DNA of 32,157 bases from Hansschlegelia zhihuaiae (GTDB taxonomy: Bacteria; Pseudomonadota; Alphaproteobacteria; Rhizobiales; Methylopilaceae): positions 77,374 to 109,530 of the forward strand of contig NZ_RYFI01000014.1 of assembly GCF_004103825.1 (NCBI RefSeq). Reading direction: 5' to 3'. Below the pieces are notes generated by a model. It worked only from the letters and a program-made list of their open reading frames with translations, was not told the DNA's origin and did not search any database. Made by a program: the position numbers and the translations under genes. This document shows positions 16,882 to 22,781 of the stretch, piece after piece (the stretch's first letter is position 1; every line of letters begins with the position of its first letter).

Positions 16882-17673
16882 ATGGCGAGCCTTGAGACAG
16901 ACGTCGCGTTTTCACTTGACCTGCTTCTCTTCCAGGTGTTCGGCGAGAGCGCCTTTTTCTACAATGACGGCGCGCCCAAGAATGAGGGCGCCTTCTATGT
17001 CGCCGGCGAACGTCAGAACGGGGGCCTCGTCACGCCTTTGATCTCGGCTTTCGGTGAGGACTTCGCCTATGAGGGCGGCGGTCCCAATGGCGACGTCGCC
17101 GTCGGCGGCGAGATCGCGAACCTGCAGTTCGGCGCCTTCGTCGGACCTCAATATGAGTTCGGCTTCGAGGTGACGGGCCTCGAGCTTTCGGCTGCCGAAT
17201 TCGCCGACGTCGTGATCTCCGAGACGCTGAAGGACGATAAGGCGCTCATCGCGAAGGTCTTCTCGGGGGACGATGAGTTCACCGGCAGCAGCAAGCGCGA
17301 CGTGCTCGACGGGCTGGCGGGCAAGGACACGCTCGAGGGCGGCGGCGGCAACGACGTTTTCCGGCTCTCGCAGAAGGCCGGCGGCGCCAACGCCGACGAG
17401 ATTCTCGACTTCAAGGTCGGCAAGGACGTCATCGAGCTGTCGAAGGTCGCCTTCGCCAAGGTCAAGTTCGACGGCAAGGGCGACCTCGCCAAGGGCTCCT
17501 TCGTGGTCGGCGAGGAGGCGGGCGATCTGAACGACCGCATCATCTATGACGACGAGACTGGCGACCTGTTCTACGACAAGAATGGCAGCGAGCGCGGCGG
17601 CCAGAAGCTGATCGCGACGCTCGACGACCATCTCGACCTGACGCGCGCCGACTTTGATCTGTTCATCCCCTGA
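16882..17673 (+). CDS. RTX-type calcium-binding secreted protein 1
   Basis: The 263-aa acidic protein has a beta-rich N-terminal half that I do not recognise. A short run of calcium-binding nonapeptide repeats follows near residues 132-158 (SSKRDVLDGLAGKDTLEGGGGNDVF), and then the hemolysin-type C-terminal module (DEILDFKVGKDVIELS, DRIIYDDETGDLFYD). The end, LTRADFDLFIP, resembles the uncleaved C-terminal signal of type I secretion substrates, so export by an ABC/MFP/TolC system is expected; no such transporter is in the window. It is small and has no evident catalytic domain. The neighbour at 17902 is a paralogue with the same layout and a similar end. No clear ribosome site precedes the ATG. 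Confidence 0.8.
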   Translation: MASLETDVAFSLDLLLFQVFGESAFFYNDGAPKNEGAFYVAGERQNGGLVTPLISAFGEDFAYEGGGPNGDVAVGGEIANLQFGAFVGPQYEFGFEVTGLELSAAEFADVVISETLKDDKALIAKVFSGDDEFTGSSKRDVLDGLAGKDTLEGGGGNDVFRLSQKAGGANADEILDFKVGKDVIELSKVAFAKVKFDGKGDLAKGSFVVGEEAGDLNDRIIYDDETGDLFYDKNGSERGGQKLIATLDDHLDLTRADFDLFIP

Positions 17674-17698
17674 GGAGGGCGCTCGCGGCCAGCGCGGC

Positions 17699-17721
17699 GC
17701 CGCCCGTTCTTTCAGGGCGGC
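17699..17721. terminator. Possible hairpin after RTX gene 1
   Basis: GCCGCCC (17699-17705) pairs with GGGCGGC (17715-17721) around a 9-nt loop, 25 bp after the stop of RTX gene 1. There is no T-tract after it, so this is a weak call. Confidence 0.35.
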
Positions 17722-17798
17722 CCCACGCCACGCGGGCGATACTGACTGGGGATGCTCGGCGAAAGTGAGAATAGTCGATCGATCACTTCAGTTCATAA

Positions 17799-17830
17799 GT
17801 ATTCCTACCTAATGGCTTGCCCGATCGGGC
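17799..17830. promoter_or_regulatory. Control elements upstream of RTX gene 2
   Basis: GTATTCCTAC (17799-17808) matches the element upstream of RTX gene 1 at 9 of 10 bases and lies at a similar distance from the start codon. Eleven bases later is the perfect 12-bp palindrome GCCCGATCGGGC (17819-17830). Both sit in the lower-GC gap before the gene. Confidence 0.3.
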
Positions 17831-17901
17831 GCTGATACCACCAAGGGGGTTACGAGCGAGGACCGAGGGCTGCGCGTAGCGCGTCCGTCCGTCGCCAAGC
17901 C

Positions 17902-18942
17902 ATGGTGAACAAAATGGCGAAACTCACGGCAAACATAGCGATTGATCCGGACGATCTCGATTTCGAGCAGTTCGACGAGGGCACGTTTTCGAACAATGAC
18001 GCCACGCAGGACGTCACGTTCCAGATTCAAGGCGACGCTGGCGGCATACCGATCACCGTCACGGTGACGGGCGAGGGTTTCGAATATCAGAACATCCCCG
18101 GGGTCGGCGAAGTGCCGACGACCGGATTCATCGACTCGATCAGCGTTGGCACCTTTCTCGGCACGGCATTCTCGCTGACCGACATCAGTCGCGACGCCGA
18201 CGACGCGGGAGGGGCGTTCAAGCTTTCCGTCGAACAGGTTCTCGCCGTCGCCTCGACCGACCGGACGACCGACGACCTCGCGCTCATCCGCAAGATCTTC
18301 GCCGGCGACGACGAGCTGCGCGGCAGCGGCGGCGGCGACGTGCTTGCGGGCTTCGGCGGCTCCGACCTGCTGATCGGCGGCGCGGACGGCGACGTCCTGA
18401 ACGGCGGCGCGGGCAACGACACCGCGTCCTACGCCAACGCCGACGGTCCGGTCACCGTCAACCTCGCCAACCCGCTCGCGAACGCCGGCCACGCGCAGGG
18501 CGACACGCTGATCGACATCGAGAACATTTTCGGCGGCAAGAAGGGCGACACCTTCGTGGGCGCCGGCGACGACGACCGCTTCAATGGCGGCCTCGGCAAG
18601 GACACGATGGATGGCGGCGGCGGCGAGGACATCTTCGAGTTCACCGGCAAGCTGACGAAGAAGAACGTCGACACGATCAACAACTTCGACAGCGGCGACG
18701 ACACGCTGTTCCTCTCGAAGACGATCTTCAAGGACGTCAACGAGGATTCGGTCGGCATCGGCAAGAAGACCTTCGCGCTCGGCACGGCGGCGACCGACGC
18801 GGACGATCGCATCATCTACGACGAAAACAGCGGCAAGCTGTGGTACGACCGCGATGGTTCGGGAGGCGATTTCGCCAAGAAGCTGGTCGCGATCGTGCAT
18901 TCCGACGACGGTCTGGTCCGCGGCGACTTCGAGCTGTTCTGA
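17902..18942 (+). CDS. RTX-type calcium-binding secreted protein 2
   Basis: The 346-aa acidic protein has a beta-rich N-terminal half (residues 1-130), then two blocks of calcium-binding repeats: GSGGGDVLAGFGGSDLLIGG with GDVLNGGAGNDTASY, and GAGDDDRFNGGLGKDTMDGGGGEDIF. The hemolysin-type C-terminal module follows (DTINNFDSGDDTLFLS, DRIIYDENSGKLWYD). The end, VRGDFELF, fits a type I secretion signal. It is paralogous to the gene 229 bp upstream, sharing the DDLALIRKIFAGDDEL-like linker before the repeats. No enzyme domain is seen; a matrix or surface role is possible. There is no clear ribosome site at ATG 17902 or at the in-frame ATG 17914, so the exact start is uncertain. Confidence 0.82.
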   Translation: MVNKMAKLTANIAIDPDDLDFEQFDEGTFSNNDATQDVTFQIQGDAGGIPITVTVTGEGFEYQNIPGVGEVPTTGFIDSISVGTFLGTAFSLTDISRDADDAGGAFKLSVEQVLAVASTDRTTDDLALIRKIFAGDDELRGSGGGDVLAGFGGSDLLIGGADGDVLNGGAGNDTASYANADGPVTVNLANPLANAGHAQGDTLIDIENIFGGKKGDTFVGAGDDDRFNGGLGKDTMDGGGGEDIFEFTGKLTKKNVDTINNFDSGDDTLFLSKTIFKDVNEDSVGIGKKTFALGTAATDADDRIIYDENSGKLWYDRDGSGGDFAKKLVAIVHSDDGLVRGDFELF

Positions 18943-18975
18943 CCCGCGGAGCTTGCGGCGACGCTCAGGATGACC

Positions 18976-19010
18976 GGCCCGCTCGATCGTCGAGCGGGCC
19001 ATTCTTTTCT
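18976..19010 (+). terminator. Rho-independent terminator after RTX gene 2
   Basis: GGCCCGCTCGA-TCG-TCGAGCGGGCC forms a perfect 11-bp stem with a 3-nt loop, followed directly by ATTCTTTTCT. It ends the RTX gene 2 transcript 34 bp after its stop. Confidence 0.9.
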
Positions 19011-19133
19011 CTCTGGCGCGGCGCGTCGACGGTCGATCGCGCCGCGGCTCCGCCGCTTTCTCGGTGGGAGGGGCGCGCCGGCCATTGTCGGCGGCGCGGG
19101 AACCGGGCATAAGGCGCTGAACGCTGGCGGCTT

Positions 19134-19210
19134 CGGGGCGTAGCTCAGCCTGGTAGAGCGCCTGCTTTGGGAGCAGGGGGTCGCATGTTCGAATCATGTC
19201 GCCCCGACCA
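19134..19210 (+). tRNA. tRNA-Pro(TGG)
   Basis: A full cloverleaf: acceptor CGGGGCG pairs with CGCCCCG (19200-19206), then discriminator A and an encoded CCA. The anticodon stem is CCTGC/GCAGG with loop TTTGGGA, so the anticodon TGG is at 19168-19170. The D arm (TAGCTCAGCCTGGTAGAGC) and T loop (GTTCGAATC) are typical. Confidence 0.97.
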
Positions 19211-19243
19211 GCGTCGCCCTTGTCCGCCATACGAGGCCTCTGG

Positions 19244-19552
19244 ATGACGACGGCGCGGATCTACAAGCCCTCCCGCAACGCGATGCAGTCCGGCGTCGCG
19301 AAGACGAAGCGCTGGGTGCTGGAGTACGACCAGGCCGAGGCCCGTCGCGTCGAGCCGCTGATGGGCTGGACCTCGTCGGGCGACATGCGCCAGCAGGTCA
19401 GGCTGTTCTTCGCGACCAAGGAGGACGCGGTGGCTTACGCGACCCGCGAGGGCCTCGCCTTCAGGGTCGAAGAGCCCAAGGCCAAGACCACGCGGACCAT
19501 GGCCTATTCGGACAATTTCCGCGCAAGTCTGCCTGAGCCTTGGACCCACTAG
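19244..19552 (+). CDS. NDUFS4-type accessory subunit of respiratory complex I
   Basis: The 102-aa protein is homologous to the 18-kDa NDUFS4/AQDQ subunit (ETC complex I subunit, PF04800 family). It has the start ARIYKPSRNAMQSG, the centre WVLEYDQ and PLMGWTSSGDM, and the end YSDNFRASLPEPWTH. This supernumerary subunit of NADH:quinone oxidoreductase is found in alphaproteobacteria and mitochondria and helps stabilise the NADH-binding arm. The start is set at ATG 19244 with GAGG upstream. The gene lies alone between two tRNA genes, far from any nuo operon, as is usual. Confidence 0.93.
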   Translation: MTTARIYKPSRNAMQSGVAKTKRWVLEYDQAEARRVEPLMGWTSSGDMRQQVRLFFATKEDAVAYATREGLAFRVEEPKAKTTRTMAYSDNFRASLPEPWTH

Positions 19553-19566
19553 GCTCCGGCCCGTTC

Positions 19567-19643
19567 GGCCCCGTAGCTCAGTTGGATAGAGCGTCAGCCT
19601 TCTAAGCTGAATGTCGCTGGTTCGAATCCAGCCGGGGTCGCCA
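19567..19643 (+). tRNA. tRNA-Arg(TCT), probable prophage attachment site
   Basis: A full cloverleaf: acceptor GGCCCCG pairs with CGGGGTC (one G-T pair), discriminator G, encoded CCA. The anticodon stem TCAGC/GCTGA encloses loop CTTCTAA, giving anticodon TCT at 19601-19603. A phage integrase gene begins 65 bp beyond its 3' end and points toward it, the normal layout when a prophage uses the 3' half of a tRNA gene as attB. Confidence 0.97.
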
Positions 19644-19707
19644 AGGTCTTCTAAGGCTTCCCGTCGTCAGACGTTGCACGCGTTACACGCGCGTTGCACG
19701 CGGGCGT

Positions 19708-21015
19708 TCAGGACCCGTTCTTGGCGTTGGCCTCCCGCATGGCGGCCCGTAGCCGCGCGACCTTGCGGGCGGCCTCGAGCTGGTCGCGGTCGTAGACGCG
19801 GGCCGTGAAGTTCGGGTCTGAATGCGCCGCCTGCTTGGCGAGATCCGCGAAGTCGGCGCCGGCGAGCCGTCCTTCCGTGATGCCGCCCGACCTGCTGTCG
19901 CGGTTCCACACCGCGCGCGGCACGCCGGCGGCGTCCGCGACCTTGCGCCAGAGCTTGCCGAAGGCGTGCTCGACATAAGGTCTGCCGGTCCGCTCGTCGA
20001 CGATCAGCGGCCCCATGCGCCGCTCGGCCGGCACGCGATCGATCTCGGCCTGCGCGAGCGGACAGAGCCCGAGGTCGATCTCGACGCCGCGCCCGCGCTT
20101 CGTGGTCTCGAAGCGGATGACGCCGTCCTCCCCGATGTGACGCCAGCAGAGCCCATCCTCCCAGACGCGGCCGTTCTGCAGGAGCCGGCCGTTCGGCTCC
20201 TCGCTGCGGTCGAGCGGACGCCAGAGGCCGACGACGTTCGACTGGCGGAACATGCCGTCGAACTGCAGCGCCTGGGCGAAGGCGATCGAATGCGCGCCGA
20301 GCTCATGCGCCTTGGCGATGATCGCGACCGCCTGGTCGTAGGTCGGCCGGTCCTTGCGGACGCGCGGGGTCTGGAACCGCATCTTCGACAGCACGAGGTC
20401 GAGCCGCTCGCAATGCGGCGCGTCGATCGAAACGCCATAGGCGACGACGACGCGCAGCATCTTCATCAGTCCATGGGCGGATCGCACCCGCGGCGGGCCG
20501 AAGACCGGAGGGATGTCCGGCTCCTCGCCGGGTTTCGGGGGCAGCGGTTTCGGCGCGAGCGCCGCGGCGTGCCAGCGGTGGATGTCGGCGCGCTTGACGC
20601 TTTCGAGCCGCCGCGCGCCCATGCCCTTCACCAGGCGACCGCAATCGTGGTCGTAGAGCCTACGCGTGTTCCACTTCACGGCCCGGTAGGGGCTCTCCTC
20701 GTCGGTCTGGTAGCGCCGCACGAGTCCCGCAAGCGTGCCGTCGAAGGGCGCGGGGTTCTGCTGCGCGTCGCGCCAGCGCAACGCGTCGGTCTGCAGCCGC
20801 TGCGCCTCATGGGCGATGGCGGCGCGTCCGACATCGGTCGCGTCGTCGCCGGCGACGGGGCAGAGCGCCGGCAGGTAGCCCGCCGCGACGTCGCGCTTCG
20901 GCGCGCGCCAGTAATAGCGCCGGGAGCCGTCCGCATTGGCGCGGCTGGTCAGTCCCGGCGCCGAGACGGGGGGCGGTCTTCGGTCTTGATCGTTTCGGTC
21001 TTGCTCAGAGGGCAT
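19708..21015 (-). CDS. int: Phage tyrosine recombinase (integrase)
   Basis: The 435-aa protein has an N-terminal arm/core-binding region (PFDGTLAGLVRRYQTDEESPY onward) and a C-terminal catalytic domain. Likely active-site residues are Arg in FDGMFRQSN, R375 in RDSRSGG (replacing the common HxxR), H398 in AAHSDPNF, and the nucleophile Y408 in ARVYDRD. The diverged HxxR box is seen in many alphaproteobacterial phage integrases. It catalyses site-specific integration and, with excisionase, excision. It is the last gene of the leftward operon and sits next to tRNA-Arg. The start at ATG 21015 has GAGGAG 7 nt upstream and overlaps the previous gene by 11 nt. Confidence 0.88.
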   Translation of the reverse strand: MPSEQDRNDQDRRPPPVSAPGLTSRANADGSRRYYWRAPKRDVAAGYLPALCPVAGDDATDVGRAAIAHEAQRLQTDALRWRDAQQNPAPFDGTLAGLVRRYQTDEESPYRAVKWNTRRLYDHDCGRLVKGMGARRLESVKRADIHRWHAAALAPKPLPPKPGEEPDIPPVFGPPRVRSAHGLMKMLRVVVAYGVSIDAPHCERLDLVLSKMRFQTPRVRKDRPTYDQAVAIIAKAHELGAHSIAFAQALQFDGMFRQSNVVGLWRPLDRSEEPNGRLLQNGRVWEDGLCWRHIGEDGVIRFETTKRGRGVEIDLGLCPLAQAEIDRVPAERRMGPLIVDERTGRPYVEHAFGKLWRKVADAAGVPRAVWNRDSRSGGITEGRLAGADFADLAKQAAHSDPNFTARVYDRDQLEAARKVARLRAAMREANAKNGS

Positions 21016-21295
21016 CGAGGTTCTCCTCGCCGTCGATCATTGACGGCGAGGTCAGGCTAGCGAGGCCGTAGCGGCGATGCCAGAAGGCGACGACGGCCGG
21101 CCAGTAGCGGCGGCCGATCAGCGCGTCGCGCGGCGGGAAACCGTTCTTTTCGAGCGCGCCCACGATGCTGCGGAACTTGTCGGCACCGATCGACAGCCGC
21201 CTCGCGATCTCGGCGTCGCAGGGAAACAGGCCCTGGCGCTCGAGTGTGGCGCGGGCAGGGTCGACGGTCGGTAGAGCGCGCAGCGCGGCGGCCAT
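21005..21295 (-). CDS. Probable excisionase / small DNA-binding protein
   Basis: The 96-aa protein has a helix-turn-helix-like segment, CDAEIARRLSIGADKFRSIVGALEKNGFPPRD, followed by RYWPAVVAFWHRRYGL. That is the usual shape of AlpA/MerR-like phage excisionases, in which a short winged helix precedes an aromatic motif. Its place directly before int, with an 11-nt overlap, supports a role in controlling recombination direction. The exact family is not certain. Confidence 0.6.
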   Translation of the reverse strand: MAAALRALPTVDPARATLERQGLFPCDAEIARRLSIGADKFRSIVGALEKNGFPPRDALIGRRYWPAVVAFWHRRYGLASLTSPSMIDGEENLDAL

Positions 21296-21296
21296 A

Positions 21297-21716
21297 TCAG
21301 CCCTCGCTCCGCTTGTTCGAAAGGCCGAAGGGCAACGGCGCCGTCAGGACCCAGAGGTGAAACATGTCGGCGCCGTCGATGATCTCGTCGCGCGGCGGAT
21401 AAATCTCGATCGCCGTTGCGGCTTCGCCCGCAAGCTCGTCCTTGATGCGCTGCGCCTCCCACCAGCTGGGCCGGACGCCGGACAGCGACGAGATCCCGAA
21501 ATGGCGGACGCCGCTCGTCAGCTGGCGCTCGAGCACCGCGAAGGCGCCGTTGCGATGCGCCTTCCGGAATTCGGCCGCAAAGCCGTGGCCGGCCGCGCCG
21601 TAGGGAATCTCGGTGGAGACCCATGGCCCCCAGTCTCCCGAGCGCCGGACCCGCGCCTCGGCGTCGAGCAGCTGGCGGCGCTTCTGGCGTGGCAGGAGCG
21701 CGAGGATGGCGGCCAT
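21297..21716 (-). CDS. DUF7694-like phage protein
   Basis: The 139-aa protein has an N-terminal region I do not recognise and a core with FAAEFRKAHRNGAFAVLERQL, HFGISSLSG, PSWWEAQRIKDEL and the C-terminal FHLWVLTAPLPFGLS. The last motif and the RIKDEL/PP..E..D layout are typical of the DUF7694 family of phage and prophage proteins. The function is unknown. It starts 3 bp after the stop of the Ntn-hydrolase-like gene. Confidence 0.65.
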   Translation of the reverse strand: MAAILALLPRQKRRQLLDAEARVRRSGDWGPWVSTEIPYGAAGHGFAAEFRKAHRNGAFAVLERQLTSGVRHFGISSLSGVRPSWWEAQRIKDELAGEAATAIEIYPPRDEIIDGADMFHLWVLTAPLPFGLSNKRSEG

Positions 21717-21719
21717 CGC

Positions 21720-22259
21720 TCAGACCTCGACGAAGTCGAACGGCGCTCGGACGCCGGCGTTGAATGTCTCGGCGGCTTTCAGCGCCCGCTCGATCCGATT
21801 CCGTGCGGCGCCGCCGTCGCTCGTGAGAAGCGAGCCGAGCGCGACCTGCGCGCCGCTGCCGCAGGCGTCGAAGCCGTGCGAGCTCTCGCCGACCTGATAG
21901 TCGTCAGCGATGTGGAATAGCCGGCCCTCATAGCCGACCAGGAAGGATCCCCCGGCCTCCTGCTCTTTCTCTTTCAGCGCGTAGCCTGCGGCCTTGAAGG
22001 CGGCGCGGACGGCGTCGACAAACTCCGTCACCATGAACCGCATCACGTCCGTCTCGGGCCGCCGCGCCGGCGGCGTGAAGCCATAGGCGAGCACTTGGCC
22101 CATGCGGAACGACGTCGTGAAGCCCATGGCGAAGGGGCCGTTGACGAAGACTTTGCGATCCTCCCGGACCGTGAGGCTGTAGTTGCCGGTGTCGACGCCG
22201 GCTCGATCGCCGCCGATGATCACCCGGCCCGCATGCCGGAGTCCCACGATGCAGGTCAT
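21720..22259 (-). CDS. Proteasome/HslV-like Ntn hydrolase of phage origin
   Basis: The 179-aa protein starts TCIVGLRHAGRVIIGGDRAG after Met. This is the beta-subunit pattern of HslV: Thr as first residue after Met removal, a hydrophobic strand, then D17 (GGDRAG), with a nearby Lys in EDRKVF (K35). Further family marks are FAMGFTTSFRMGQ and ACGSGAQVALGSLL, the GSG-A-G loop of proteasome subunits. It is about the length of HslV, so an N-terminal-threonine peptidase, or at least that fold, is likely. The start is fixed at ATG 22259 by homology; earlier ATGs would hide the Thr. The ATGA overlap with the upstream small gene agrees. No ATPase partner is seen next to it. Confidence 0.75.
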   Translation of the reverse strand: MTCIVGLRHAGRVIIGGDRAGVDTGNYSLTVREDRKVFVNGPFAMGFTTSFRMGQVLAYGFTPPARRPETDVMRFMVTEFVDAVRAAFKAAGYALKEKEQEAGGSFLVGYEGRLFHIADDYQVGESSHGFDACGSGAQVALGSLLTSDGGAARNRIERALKAAETFNAGVRAPFDFVEV

Positions 22260-22441
22260 CGCCGGGCGCTCCTCGGTTCGCGGCAGCGCCATTGGCCGGC
22301 CGCCCTCGCCGGGTCGCCGTCGGCCCATTCGCTGACGATCGTCGGGGCCTCGGCGAGGCACTGGAACAGGCTCGCGGTCGGGGTCGCGATGATCTCCGTG
22401 CGGCAGACGCCGAGCGCGCAGACGAGGACGACGATCTGCAT
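22256..22441 (-). CDS. Small phage protein with N-terminal hydrophobic segment
   Basis: The 61-aa product is not recognised. It opens with QIVVLVCALGVCRTEIIATP, which could be a signal peptide or membrane anchor, then a Trp/Arg-containing tail. It overlaps the next gene by 4 nt (ATGA). The start ATG 22441 gives tight spacing to the gene before it; the frame continues to 22465. Confidence 0.5.
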   Translation of the reverse strand: MQIVVLVCALGVCRTEIIATPTASLFQCLAEAPTIVSEWADGDPARAAGQWRCREPRSARR

Positions 22442-22445
22442 GGCT

Positions 22446-22781
22446 TCAGCCCCGCTCCTCGCCATAGACGGCCGCGCGGAAGCCGCCGAAGAACCCCGTG
22501 GCGCGCGACGTCGCGAGCCCGATATGGACGTCGTAGGAGAACTGCTCGATCTCGGCGTCGAGCCGCCGCAGGACCTTCAGATCGCTCGGCTTGACGTCGT
22601 CGGACGGGAACAGCGGCGCGCTCGCCAATCGATAGAAGCTCGCCGCCCCGGCGTAGAAGGCCCAGCGCGCCTCGCACTGCCGCGCGACGGGCGCGTCGTC
22701 CGGCAGGACTTTCCGCCGGAACTCGTCCCAGGCGTCGTCGAGCGGCCCGGGAACCGGAGAGCGCAGCGCGACCGCGGTCAC
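22446..22781 (-). CDS. Hypothetical phage protein
   Basis: The 111-aa protein begins at a GTG that overlaps the stop of the repeat-protein gene (GTGA). It is mostly helical, with DDAWDEFRRKVLPDDAP, CEARWAFYAGAASFYRL and LRRLDAEIEQFSYDVH. It resembles small early phage proteins of Rhizobiales, but no function is known. Confidence 0.65.
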   Translation of the reverse strand: MTAVALRSPVPGPLDDAWDEFRRKVLPDDAPVARQCEARWAFYAGAASFYRLASAPLFPSDDVKPSDLKVLRRLDAEIEQFSYDVHIGLATSRATGFFGGFRAAVYGEERG

